This document shows, piece by piece, positions 6,917-15,789 of a stretch of DNA of 64,000 bases. Position 1 is the first letter of the stretch; each line of letters opens with the position of its first letter. The notes under the pieces were generated by a model. That model had not been told where the DNA came from. It was given only the letters and a program-made list of their open reading frames with translations, and made no database searches. Position numbers and translations under genes: made by a program. Source of the stretch: UBA1163 sp049513055. Its GTDB lineage: Bacteria > Desulfobacterota > BSN033 > UBA1163. The stretch is from NCBI GenBank assembly GCA_049513055.1, contig JBEKWN010000006.1:1-64000 (forward strand), given 5' to 3'.

Positions 6917-7723
6917 ATGAAAAGCTTATTAATAAAACTTGCTGTATTTACATTGGTTTTAGGGATAGTAAGCGTTGGAACCGCAGAACCAAAAATTGCG
7001 GGGAAAACTGTCGAGTACAGCGCTCAGGGCGTGGTCATGAAGGGTTACCTGGCCTACGATGAGAGTATTAAAGAGAAGCGTCCGGGAGTGATGGTGGTTC
7101 ATGAATGGTGGGGACTTAATGATTATGCACGCAAGCGGGCACGAATGCTGGCGGAGTTGGGATACACCGCCCTTGCTGTGGACATGTATGGTGAAGGCAA
7201 GGTAGCGATGCATCCTGATGATGCAGGAGGATTCGCATCAGAGCTTATGAAGAATTTCGATGTTGCCAAAACACGCTTTATGGCGGCCATGGACTTCTTG
7301 AAGCGACAGGAGACTGTTGACCCTACCGTTATTGCAGCCATTGGCTATTGTTTCGGAGGTGGCGTTGTGCTCAACATGGCACGTGAGGGCGTGGATCTCA
7401 AGGGGGTTGCAAGCTTTCATGGAGGATTGACTGCAGTCAATCCTGCCCAGCCAGGATCCGTCAAGGCGAAGATCCTCGTGCTCAATGGTGGGGCTGATAA
7501 GTTTACGACTCCAGAACAGATCAAGGCATTCAATCAAGAGATGAAAGCTGCCGGTGCCGATTTTAAGTTCATCTCCTATCCGGGCGCCACGCACAGCTTT
7601 ACCAATCCCGAGGCCGATGCATTGGGAAAGAAATATAACATGCCCATTGCTTACAATGCTCAAGCAGACAAGAAATCGTGGGATGAGCTGAAGAAGTTTT
7701 TGAAGATGATTTTTAAGAGTTAG
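6917..7723 (+). CDS. Exported dienelactone hydrolase family protein
   Basis: 268 residues with an N-terminal signal peptide (hydrophobic to about residue 22, VGTAEP). The alpha/beta-hydrolase core shows VVHEWWGLND (Glu63), the nucleophile motif GYCFGG with Cys145 instead of Ser, NGGADKFT (Asp194) and GATHSF (His226). That Cys-Asp-His triad is diagnostic of dienelactone hydrolases. The signal peptide indicates a periplasmic ester or lactone hydrolase rather than a chlorocatechol-pathway enzyme. AAAGGAGGG precedes the ATG. No degradation-pathway genes are nearby. Confidence 0.9.
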   Translation: MKSLLIKLAVFTLVLGIVSVGTAEPKIAGKTVEYSAQGVVMKGYLAYDESIKEKRPGVMVVHEWWGLNDYARKRARMLAELGYTALAVDMYGEGKVAMHPDDAGGFASELMKNFDVAKTRFMAAMDFLKRQETVDPTVIAAIGYCFGGGVVLNMAREGVDLKGVASFHGGLTAVNPAQPGSVKAKILVLNGGADKFTTPEQIKAFNQEMKAAGADFKFISYPGATHSFTNPEADALGKKYNMPIAYNAQADKKSWDELKKFLKMIFKS

Positions 7724-7815
7724 AAAGATATGGTCTGCCCCAAGACTCCCTGACCACAGAGACGGGACGACGGTTGTAGCACACCCATTATGTCCTTCTG
7801 AGGAAGGTGAGGACA

Positions 7816-8592
7816 TTATTCCTCTAACCAGATGAAATCACCTATCCGCGAGCGCTCCTTCATGGGCAGGTCCCCAACATATGAGGCGAAGGTTATGACG
7901 GCAACTTTAAGCTCGGGATGGTTCTTCTGGAGCTGATTGGGTATGCCGAGATGGTAGTCGGAATGAAAGTGGCCGCAGCAAAAGAGTATTCGGTGGTCTA
8001 TAAAGGGCTCAAGTGAGGCGGCCATTACAGCATCCTTAAGAACCTGTGCCTTGAAAAGAGCCTTTACATTCATACCTTTCATCGGAGTTGAATGCGGCAT
8101 TATTTCCATATCGGCCACAAAGCGCTTGTAATATTCCTTTGAATCAAGGCGCAAGGTATTGGGAAGGTATACGCTGTCTGGTCCCACTACTTTAGATGAA
8201 ACCTTATTTGCCATAGCCACTGCTGCGGCTGCCCTGCGCGGCACGTTGGCTGCGATCACAGGGATTCCTTTCTTCTTCGCAAACTCAATGAGCGGCCGGT
8301 AATCCTCCAGATAGTTCGGCCAAGGACGGGCTTGCTCAAGAAATTTATCTTCAGGGATAGTTCCTTTGAGGTAGGCATCAAGGGTATTTTGGACATCGCG
8401 CTCGAACATCTCGAGAGCGAGCACAAGACTCGAATCCCGTTCGGCCAATCCTGTAAGAATGGTAAGTTCTGTATCATGGGATATGCGGGAGCTATGTTCT
8501 TCTCCAATGAAGATGGCGTTATAATCCAGTAGGATTTCAAAAGCATCTTCTACATCGAAGAGTTTACCTTTATTGGTCATTAAATAGGGCAT
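7816..8592 (-). CDS. ChaN-like (Tiki/heme-binding uptake superfamily) protein
   Basis: 258 residues with an early GEEHSSRISHD motif, LALEMFERD, the middle ARPWPNYLEDYRPLIEFAKK and a late CGHFHSDYHLGIP. This order (G-E-x-H near the start, EMF, PW...Y.P..EFA, GxGH late) defines the ChaN family, some members of which are heme-binding lipoproteins. No lipobox is visible, so this copy may be cytoplasmic. The start was chosen as the first ATG of the homologous region. It is convergent with the dienelactone hydrolase gene. Confidence 0.75.
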   Translation of the reverse strand: MPYLMTNKGKLFDVEDAFEILLDYNAIFIGEEHSSRISHDTELTILTGLAERDSSLVLALEMFERDVQNTLDAYLKGTIPEDKFLEQARPWPNYLEDYRPLIEFAKKKGIPVIAANVPRRAAAAVAMANKVSSKVVGPDSVYLPNTLRLDSKEYYKRFVADMEIMPHSTPMKGMNVKALFKAQVLKDAVMAASLEPFIDHRILFCCGHFHSDYHLGIPNQLQKNHPELKVAVITFASYVGDLPMKERSRIGDFIWLEE

Positions 8593-8636
8593 TTGGATTT
8601 CCTACGTCATTTTCCGTTACGGTTGCATAGTAACTG

Positions 8637-9209
8637 TCAACGGATATAAGTCGTCTTTTCTTTCACCTCTTTTCGGTGAACGGGAGTAGGGGGACTCCCT
8701 GGCTTTCCAATGCAGATCAGCGCCAGAGGTGTTTTCTCAGGAGCCATGGCAAGTATTTCTCTCATGGCTTTCTTATCAAATAAAGTGAACCACAAGCTGC
8801 TAAGACCTAACGCATAGGCGGCAAGATGCATATTTTGGATGGCGGCTGCGCAGGCTGCTTGATAGCCCATCGGGCCTTCTTCCGTAAACATGTCGACTCC
8901 AGTCTTCTTAGGATCTCCGATCACAGCGATGATCACAGGGGCCAATCTCAAAAAGTCGAGCTGGTAGGATCCCAACCACTTCCAACCGCTTTTTTCAAGG
9001 GCCCACTTTCGACATCTTTCCCCTTCAGAAAAGATCTTTTCTTTTAATTCCTTATTGGTGACGACAACGAATTCCCAGGGCTGGCTGTTGAGTGGAGATG
9101 GTGCCCAAGTGGCCGCCTCGAGAATCTTTTCAATGGTGGCCTCCTCTAATTGATCTGGGAGAAAATTCCTGCAGCTTCGCCTTTCTTTCATTGCTGTAAA
9201 AAGATCCAT
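8637..9209 (-). CDS. Nitroreductase family protein
   Basis: 190 residues. The N-terminal AMKERRSCRNFLPD is the FMN-phosphate-binding RRS motif, followed by WAPSPLNSQPWEF (the SxxNxQPW signature) and a C-terminal LALICIGKPG with basic residues. These are FMN-dependent NAD(P)H oxidoreductases that usually work as homodimers. Substrate cannot be inferred. One of three nitroreductase genes in the window (others at 59271 and 61056). GGAGG precedes the start. Confidence 0.9.
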   Translation of the reverse strand: MDLFTAMKERRSCRNFLPDQLEEATIEKILEAATWAPSPLNSQPWEFVVVTNKELKEKIFSEGERCRKWALEKSGWKWLGSYQLDFLRLAPVIIAVIGDPKKTGVDMFTEEGPMGYQAACAAAIQNMHLAAYALGLSSLWFTLFDKKAMREILAMAPEKTPLALICIGKPGSPPTPVHRKEVKEKTTYIR

Positions 9210-9410
9210 CTCCCTCCTCCTTTCTGAGAAAGAAAAATTTATAAAGGTTGATCTTAACCCACCTCACAATGACAAATAAATATTATCCCTTCTCCAGATC
9301 CCTTGTCAAAATAAATCCAAATTTTCAGAAGGAGGTGCTTGAAAATGGTTAAGCGACTTGGTAAAATTTTGTTGAACAAGGAAATATCTTTAGGAAAGGG
9401 AGGGTGGCCT

Positions 9411-11039
9411 ATGAAAAAGCTTTTAAAGATAGCCATCGTGGTGGTAGGGGTCCTGGTCCTTTTATTCATTGGACTTACACTTTTTGTCAAGAGTTATCTC
9501 TCCAGCGATCGTCTCAAACCGATCATCCTTCCAAAGGCTGAAGCCGTGACAGGGAGAAAGGTCCAATTAGATGAGATCAACGTTTCTCTCTTTAAAGGAA
9601 TTGTAGCAAAAGGATTGAGCGTCAAGGAAAAGGACGGACAGAAAGATTTCCTGAAGATAGGGAGGTTTGTCCTCTCCTACCGCCTTTTACCCCTTCTGAA
9701 GAGACAACTCGTCATCAGCAAGATCGAAATTGTTTCTCCCTCGCTTTCCATCAAGAAGGAGAGGGAAAGAAGATATAACTTCAGCGACATCACGGAAAAG
9801 CGCTCCCAGGAACCCCAAAAGCCCTCTCGGCCCGAACGTCAAGCGCTTCCTGTCTCCATCATTGCAGATCGGTTGTTTATCCGAAATGCCAGTTTGACGT
9901 TTGTCGATGAAGAGAAAGCATTACCCGATGTCTCCATTACTTTAGATGCAGAGTTTAGGGGATCAGTGGAAAAGGATGGTACCCCGCGTATGGATTTCGG
10001 GCTCATCTCCCTTAAGGAAATCAAAGCTAAGCTTAAGGATAAGGAAATTAAGGTTTCAGGTAAGATCGACATGGATGCGAAGGCCCTCCGAGCCAATCTT
10101 CAGGCCATGATCGGAAAGGATAACATTGAACTCTCTGCAACGGTCAAAGATTACCGTTCGGCACCCGATATCGTCGCCAATATCCACGCCAAAACGCTCG
10201 ACCTTCATCAGCTGATGGGTTTAAGCGGTGGAAAGAAAGTGCAGGGAGATCATCCTCAACGGAAGGAGGAAAAAGCAGAACCCTCTGAAGGGGGCATGAT
10301 GCAGAAACTCAAAGCTTCAGGGGAGATCGTGGTGGATAAAGCCAGATATCAAGATTACACCCTGAAAGATGTCCGCATCCATTACCAGTATGCAAAAGGG
10401 ATGGTGAGGGTCGATCCTCTTGGACTACAGTTTTCTGGAGAAGGGTCCTTCACGGCCGAGGGATCTCTGAATGGGAACCTTCAGTTTGCCATAGAGGAGA
10501 CATCTACTATTCAAAAGACTTTGAAAGGGACAGCCGTGGCAAAACTTGGGAGGGGGGAAATCAAACAGTCTCAAATTTTTGATGCCGTTGCGCTGCTCAC
10601 CGGCGTTCCTTCCTTGAAGAATCCTGGTTTTGACGAAGGCCTATTCAATTTTGAGGTGAAGGATGAAAGGGTATTTCTCGATGGCTGGATACGCTCCCCT
10701 CTTTTCAAGGTCAGTCCGAAGGGTGTGGTTGACTTTGAGAAGAGGCTGGATGTACCAACAGAACTTAAGCTCTCGCCGAGCCTTACAGGAAACCTAAAGG
10801 GGAAGCTCGCTGCAATAAAACTCCTCGACGATGAGCAGGGGTGGAAAGTCATCCCCCTCAGGATCAAAGGCACGACGGAGAAGCCCAGTGTCAATCTTGA
10901 TGAGGAAGCCTTAGGTAAACAATTAGGCCGTGGTTTGACAAAAGAGATCGAAAAGCGTCTCTTCGAACGAACGCCCAAGGAGTCAGGGAAACCCTCCAAG
11001 AAGTCAAAAGACATTTTGAAAGAACTCCTCGGAGAATAA
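9411..11039 (+). CDS. AsmA-like inner-membrane-anchored protein
   Basis: About 542 residues from the Met at 9411, preceded by GGGAGGG. One N-terminal membrane helix (IAIVVVGVLVLLFIGLTLFV) is followed by VQLDEINVSLFKGIVAKGLSV, the opening typical of AsmA/DUF748-type proteins, and a long beta-rich periplasmic region ending in a basic Lys-rich tail. AsmA-like proteins form lipid-transfer bridges or influence outer-membrane assembly. An in-frame upstream start (9339) would put 24 charged residues before the helix and has a weaker site. It stands as a single gene between the nitroreductase and a convergent glycosyltransferase. Confidence 0.8.
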   Translation: MKKLLKIAIVVVGVLVLLFIGLTLFVKSYLSSDRLKPIILPKAEAVTGRKVQLDEINVSLFKGIVAKGLSVKEKDGQKDFLKIGRFVLSYRLLPLLKRQLVISKIEIVSPSLSIKKERERRYNFSDITEKRSQEPQKPSRPERQALPVSIIADRLFIRNASLTFVDEEKALPDVSITLDAEFRGSVEKDGTPRMDFGLISLKEIKAKLKDKEIKVSGKIDMDAKALRANLQAMIGKDNIELSATVKDYRSAPDIVANIHAKTLDLHQLMGLSGGKKVQGDHPQRKEEKAEPSEGGMMQKLKASGEIVVDKARYQDYTLKDVRIHYQYAKGMVRVDPLGLQFSGEGSFTAEGSLNGNLQFAIEETSTIQKTLKGTAVAKLGRGEIKQSQIFDAVALLTGVPSLKNPGFDEGLFNFEVKDERVFLDGWIRSPLFKVSPKGVVDFEKRLDVPTELKLSPSLTGNLKGKLAAIKLLDDEQGWKVIPLRIKGTTEKPSVNLDEEALGKQLGRGLTKEIEKRLFERTPKESGKPSKKSKDILKELLGE

Positions 11040-11106
11040 AAGCTAAATTGTCCGGAACGATACTTAATCTGACAGAGGGTGCCAAACCACCTTTTGGCTG
11101 TTACAC

Positions 11107-12753
11107 CTACTTATCTTCAATAGAAAGTTGCTCTTGGAGTTGATGTTTACTGGTAGAAATGTGCATGATCAAAAGGGGGAAAATATTGTCCCGCCTCCTT
11201 TCTGCAATCCCATGGAAACAAAAAGGAGGTATCCGCGGGCGAAGGGAACCTGGGCTTCGATCTGACGCTACGGTCTGGTTGGGATTATCGGCAAGCCGGT
11301 CGATTAGCGCTGCCAATGTTCTCACTTTCTGCGCCGTCCGGTTCCGGTAGAAACTAACCTCTCCTTGGGGGCCATCCAGTGGGAACCCATCATGTGGCTG
11401 ATAGACGATGATCTCGCGGTTGCCTACTAAGCTGAGGGCCTCCACCATGGGTAGATGTATACTGCTTCTCGCGACATCAGCTTCTTTCATTGGTCCAGTA
11501 AACCAGAGGCTCCATCCCAGAGCAAAGAGGACAGCAATACAGGTAGAAGTCCAACGAAGATCGTTTCGTCGGATTGAGAGTACGCAACCCGCGACGGCGA
11601 GCACAAAAACAGCACCGGCTGTTGCTACGGAAAGAGCTGATCCTCCCCGGATACCAGTCACCCCCACCATACCGCCGGCGATAAGGATAGCCGCCGTTGT
11701 TATGATCCAGGTAAGAATCTTGACACCACGTCCCGAAGACATCCATCCTTTCGCGATGCTCCAGGCAACAAGCATGGCCAGCACCGGGTGTACAGGAAGA
11801 AAATAAACCGAATCCTTGGCCAAAGAGGTCGAAAGAAGTACTAAAGGGCCAATAAAGAAGGCGAGAAAGAAGATCCCAGCTCGATTCTGCCATTCTTTCC
11901 GAGTCTTCCAGGCCATCCAGATCGCCAATGGGAGCAAGACCGACCCTGGCGCAAATGCCGGCCAGATGTTGAGGAGGTAGTAGTAGATAGCCCGTGTGTG
12001 GCTCAGGTATCCGAGGAAGCGGCCGATATGGTTCACGATGAAGAATTCCTGAATAAGGTTAGACGAAGCTTGTAAAAGGAACGGGAAGACCCAACTCAGA
12101 ACTGGAACCAGAAAAGCAATGACAGGAAACGGCCTTAAAATCTGCCGAAGCTCACCGAACCGCCTGCTCAGGATAAGATAGAGAAGGAATCCTGAACCGA
12201 AGATGGCGGGGCCGACGAACCCCTTGAAGAGGAAGCTCACCCCGAGTGAAAAACCCGCTGCAGCATAGGCACGGCGTTTTTTGCATACGTCAGTGTTTTC
12301 GAGAGCGATCCAGGTGAAGAGGACAGTAAAGGCAACCCCAGCGGTCAGGGCATTGTCAAGAAGGACGTTGTGCGCGGTTCGGCAGAACCGCATGGAGAAA
12401 GACAGAATGGCCGCCGCCAGAGAACCTCCTTCGACCCCTAAGATACGCCACCCAAGAAGGAACACAGCAGTGAGGGACGCGAGAGCGAAGGCCGCCGCGG
12501 TAAGACGTGCGGCTGCGGCACTCGGCTTGCCAACGATTCGGTACGCTGTGGCTACTACGGCTGGGAAGCCAGGTGGCTTCTCAACAAATGGGAGCCCCCC
12601 GAGGTGAGGCACGATGTAATTGCCTCCTTCGTACATCTCCCGGGCAACCTCCACCTCACGAAGGTCATCCGGAGGCAGAAGCTCACGACCTATCTGTCCA
12701 ATGAGAATAACGATCGCACTCGCCAGAAGGAGAAAGGTTACACGGATTCGCAT
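11107..12753 (-). CDS. GT39 (ArnT/PMT-like) membrane glycosyltransferase
   Basis: About 548 residues, with roughly a dozen hydrophobic segments. The first periplasmic loop carries LLPPDDLREVEVAREMYEGG and the VEKPPG motif, the ArnT/PMT signature for use of polyprenyl-phosphate sugars. It has DD where the other GT39 copies in this window have DE. The coding DNA looks GC-richer than its neighbours (frequent GCC/GCG codons), and the gene is far from the 36-53 kb cluster, so it may have a separate origin. The start at 12753 has AAGGAAGG 6 bases upstream; a GTG six bases earlier would overlap that site. Confidence 0.85.
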   Translation of the reverse strand: MRIRVTFLLLASAIVILIGQIGRELLPPDDLREVEVAREMYEGGNYIVPHLGGLPFVEKPPGFPAVVATAYRIVGKPSAAAARLTAAAFALASLTAVFLLGWRILGVEGGSLAAAILSFSMRFCRTAHNVLLDNALTAGVAFTVLFTWIALENTDVCKKRRAYAAAGFSLGVSFLFKGFVGPAIFGSGFLLYLILSRRFGELRQILRPFPVIAFLVPVLSWVFPFLLQASSNLIQEFFIVNHIGRFLGYLSHTRAIYYYLLNIWPAFAPGSVLLPLAIWMAWKTRKEWQNRAGIFFLAFFIGPLVLLSTSLAKDSVYFLPVHPVLAMLVAWSIAKGWMSSGRGVKILTWIITTAAILIAGGMVGVTGIRGGSALSVATAGAVFVLAVAGCVLSIRRNDLRWTSTCIAVLFALGWSLWFTGPMKEADVARSSIHLPMVEALSLVGNREIIVYQPHDGFPLDGPQGEVSFYRNRTAQKVRTLAALIDRLADNPNQTVASDRSPGSLRPRIPPFCFHGIAERRRDNIFPLLIMHISTSKHQLQEQLSIEDK

Positions 12754-12759
12754 ATCCAC

Positions 12760-13443
12760 CCTTCCTTTTGTTCAAAAAATTCACCTTTTGCTTTAATAAT
12801 TGGTCATGTGTGTGAGAACGCTGCCATCAGGAGAACTGGAATTATTATTACAAATAGTCTGCGAAAGGGCAATGAGGCATTAAGAATTCTATACGTCTTT
12901 GGTGAGTACTTTTTTGGCTTCTTTTCCTGCATTATATTCATTGACGGCCTTCTATCGATATATACGATCCATAGATCAGCAAATCTCTCTTTGTAAATAA
13001 GTAAGTAATTTTCGAAAAGAAAGATCAAATGGACATTAAATTTTGACGAAGATTTTCTAACCTTGAGAAATAGAATTTTAGGTTTTTAAAGAGGGCAATT
13101 ACGTGGTGAAGTTTGAATCTTGACTCAACTCAGCAAACTTCAATTCTTCCATATCGATGGGATCCAATTTTTCCTATCGTAGGGTCAAGGAATGGTGAAT
13201 TACCTTAGTTTTACCTTGGCTGTATTCGGCGGTTCCATTTTCGTGCCCGTTTAGGTTCGCCATAGCACTTCTCCATTCCCTGACACATAGTTAGGAGATT
13301 ATTGATTATTAGTTGAAATCTACACTTCTAATTGAGAGCTGTTAGACCTCGATTACAGGAAGGAAGTGTTACCGGACTTGACAGTGTCTGTAAGATCAAA
13401 CTCCGACTTTCACATCTAAATTTTGTTGAATCTCTTGCTTCAT
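12760..13443. other. Gene-free stretch containing a dispersed repeat copy
   Basis: No credible gene is seen on either strand; the short open frames have no homology-like motifs and poor starts. The segment 13300-13423 is a diverged second copy of the repeat at 889-1012, ending in the shared TTGACA block. The remainder is AT-rich and featureless to me. Confidence 0.5.
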
Positions 13444-13474
13444 AAAAAAAGCCCAGGCCATCTTGGGTTTTTTC
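13444..13474 (-). terminator. Rho-independent terminator, possibly bidirectional
   Basis: AAAAAAAGCCCAGG-CCAT-CTTGGGTTTTTT forms a stem of about nine pairs with one wobble, flanked by A and T tracts on both sides. On the minus strand it sits 70 bases after the SYLF-domain gene; it can also act on the plus strand. Confidence 0.75.
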
Positions 13475-13543
13475 TTCAGGCGACGAAATCTAAATGGTGA
13501 GACCTGACTCTTGACCGTAGAGTCGTCTCGTTTTCCCAATATC

Positions 13544-14125
13544 CTACCTTACCAATTTGGTAAACTTGGCGCCTTCAACCGTGACGTTTGCCATCAAACC
13601 CTTCTGACCGAACATGAATGCCACAATAGGGTCCTTGATGTTCACAGTGTCCAGGGATTTCTCCTTTCCAACATCGATGAAGGCCACTGACCCATCTACT
13701 CCTGCCTTCCAGCCAGAACTCCTCAGGAAATTTTTAAGAGCCTCTTCTTGCATGAATACAAGGACTAAGTTTGTCTTCTGAGCGCCAATCTGAAATCCGA
13801 CCGAACCGGCTGCGATGCTATAATATTTGACCGTCTTTCCTCCAATCCTCATGGCACCCTCACCATACTCGCCTCCCACGCCAAGTCCTGCCTTCGCAAT
13901 GTTCGGGATGACGAGCACACCCTTTGCGGCATTGAGGAACTCTTTTCCACCTTTTACGTGCTGGGAGAAAAGCTTCAGAGCCGCATTGACCTCCGAGTTA
14001 ATCTCTTTGGCCGTTTTAGCATAGGAAGTTGTGGCATAAAAGACTCCTGTGACAAGTGTGAAGCATGCGACGAAAACTAAAACCGTGGAAACTCTTTTAC
14101 TCATTTGCATTAATGGTTTTTTCAT
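13544..14125 (-). CDS. SYLF/Ysc84-domain exported protein
   Basis: 193 residues. A basic N-terminus and hydrophobic segment (VSTVLVFVACFTLVTGVFYA) form a signal peptide with cleavage likely after TTSYA. The mature protein is almost entirely the SYLF (Ysc84) lipid-binding domain: GVLVIPNIAKAGLGVGGEYG, YYSIAAGSVGFQIGAQK, LVFMQEEAL. Bacterial SYLF proteins are periplasmic and of unclear role, probably phospholipid binding. AAAGGAGGGG lies before the ATG and a good terminator follows. Single-gene unit. Confidence 0.85.
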   Translation of the reverse strand: MKKPLMQMSKRVSTVLVFVACFTLVTGVFYATTSYAKTAKEINSEVNAALKLFSQHVKGGKEFLNAAKGVLVIPNIAKAGLGVGGEYGEGAMRIGGKTVKYYSIAAGSVGFQIGAQKTNLVLVFMQEEALKNFLRSSGWKAGVDGSVAFIDVGKEKSLDTVNIKDPIVAFMFGQKGLMANVTVEGAKFTKLVR

Positions 14126-14386
14126 AGGATTCCCCTCCTTTTTTAGAGATTTATTTTATAGTAAACTCCTTTTTTAGCGCCCCCGATCTTATCAGAGACA
14201 GAATAGACACCAATGGGAGCTTTTATTAAAAATATAGTTATCTATAGGGGGAAGTCAAGGAGAAGAGGCCATTAATGGCATCTATCAAGATTGTAGATGG
14301 GATCTTATAGGATGAATCTTTGGACAAATTCCTGCCCAGTCAGAGGCGTGAAGGTTAAATAAAAGATTGGGCACGCCCCTATTTTT

Positions 14387-15181
14387 CTAATTACTTTTTT
14401 TGATTCGATCCGTCTTCTCAATAAATTGTTGAAGGGATTTAAAATAGTCCACGAAGCCAACGATCATGATGTCATTATGGGTAGCTGAGGGGATGACGAG
14501 GAGTTCCTTTTCCTGCCCCCCAAGATTCTGATAGATATCTTTCGCATTTTCGAGAGGAACGAGGCTATCCTGTTCACCATGAATGATCAGGGCAGGGATG
14601 AATATCTTTTTGATCCTCTCCAGACATTCCTGATCAATCTTTTCGAGACCCATAACCTGAGTGGGGATTCCAAGATGAAACATGATCCTCACCACACTGG
14701 GGAAACCACTTTCAATGATGAGCCCTTTCATCTCTCCTTGATGGTGATAGGCTAACTCCAGGGCAGAAATACTTCCCAGAGACCTTCCCATCACCCACAG
14801 GTCTTTTCGTAGATTTCTTCTGGAGAGCTCTTCTCTGACCTCTTTAAAGATGACATGGGCATCCTGAATAAGATCGGTGAGGGTAGGGGTCCCGCTACTG
14901 GCTCCATAACCCCTGTAATCGGCCACGACTAAGTTAATTTTCTTTTGATGGTAAAAAGGAGACATCTCATCATAGTCGCTTACCACCTCACCATTGCCAT
15001 GGAAAAATAGAATCCATGGCCATTCGTGATGCCCCATGTAAAAGCGGCAAGAGATGGAGACGCCGTCCCCCACCCATACGGAGAGGTCGAAGGCATTTCC
15101 AGGGCATGGGGTGAATTCCTCACGAGGATAAAAAATAGATTGTAATAGAAAGGGTTGGTCGATAAGAGAATAATCAATCAT
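14387..15181 (-). CDS. Alpha/beta hydrolase
   Basis: 264 residues with the alpha/beta-hydrolase landmarks FFHGNGE (oxyanion strand), ADYRGYGASSG, the nucleophile elbow MGRSLGS (Ser catalytic), IIHGEQDSLVP (Asp) and PSATHNDI (His). It resembles BEM46/FrsA-like serine hydrolases of unknown substrate. No signal peptide. GGAG precedes the start. Upstream (14126-14386) the space holds nothing I can name apart from ATTGGGCACGCCCCTATTTT at 14366, loosely like 17458. Confidence 0.85.
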   Translation of the reverse strand: MIDYSLIDQPFLLQSIFYPREEFTPCPGNAFDLSVWVGDGVSISCRFYMGHHEWPWILFFHGNGEVVSDYDEMSPFYHQKKINLVVADYRGYGASSGTPTLTDLIQDAHVIFKEVREELSRRNLRKDLWVMGRSLGSISALELAYHHQGEMKGLIIESGFPSVVRIMFHLGIPTQVMGLEKIDQECLERIKKIFIPALIIHGEQDSLVPLENAKDIYQNLGGQEKELLVIPSATHNDIMIVGFVDYFKSLQQFIEKTDRIKKSN

Positions 15182-15255
15182 TACTTTATCACTCCTTTTT
15201 CAGGGGAATGGCTATCTGATCGAATTTACCTGCAAACCTTCGAAAAATTCACTTT

Positions 15256-15591
15256 TTAGTGGCGCCCCACCTCTGAGTGGCCTCCTGCAATGATGTATAT
15301 GGCGTCAGATTCCCCTTGGTTTTCAAAAAAACATTCTTGGTCCCCTTCAAGGTGAAGAGCAAAACCTTCTTTCAAATCTCCTGAATAAAAGCCTGTCACC
15401 TCCAGATCCCCTTTCATCGCCAGGAAAATTTCCTCGTGTCCTGGGCCCGGTTTCACGGACCTTGCTTTTTCTTTTGACTTCAGGATGCCATAAATCATAT
15501 AGCAAGCATGACTGTTAGTCTCCTGAACGCCGAGTAAAAATTCTCCTCTTTTCGAATGGATTGCCTTGTTTTTAACATCAAATATCCTCAT
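15256..15591 (-). CDS. Small cupin-domain protein
   Basis: 111 residues reading as a single cupin barrel: PGPGHEEIFLAMKGDLEVTG (motif 1, with His-Glu-Glu) and LHLEGDQECFFENQGESDAI with a late GGHSEVGRH (motif 2). Two histidines and a glutamate could bind metal. Function is unknown. It lies 75 bases upstream of the hydrolase on the same strand and may share a transcript. Confidence 0.7.
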   Translation of the reverse strand: MRIFDVKNKAIHSKRGEFLLGVQETNSHACYMIYGILKSKEKARSVKPGPGHEEIFLAMKGDLEVTGFYSGDLKEGFALHLEGDQECFFENQGESDAIYIIAGGHSEVGRH

Positions 15592-15789
15592 CCTGAATTG
15601 CTCCTTTTGATGATAGGGAGAATTTATTGTCCAAATCTAAAACCCGTTTCCCATCAGCGCCACCTCGATATTATAATCCCTTTCGTCGTTTGGCAATCCT
15701 TTTTAAAAAGAAGAGGCCGAAGCTAAGAAAATATAGGATTGCAAATTGAAGGAGAATGTATCATTTTATATATTAAAAGGAGGGTCTCC

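Noticed and set aside
7238..7816. 192-codon minus-strand frame
   Set aside because: Antisense to the dienelactone hydrolase gene, whose catalytic motifs are all intact on the plus strand.
11062..11110. Hairpin GCCAAA/TTTGGC between convergent AsmA-like and GT39 genes as terminator
   Set aside because: Six-pair stem with no T tract on either strand; too weak to call.
12604..13028. Overlapping frames at the left edge of the gene-free gap
   Set aside because: They extend from antisense of the GT39 gene or have random-like composition; no ribosome-binding site.
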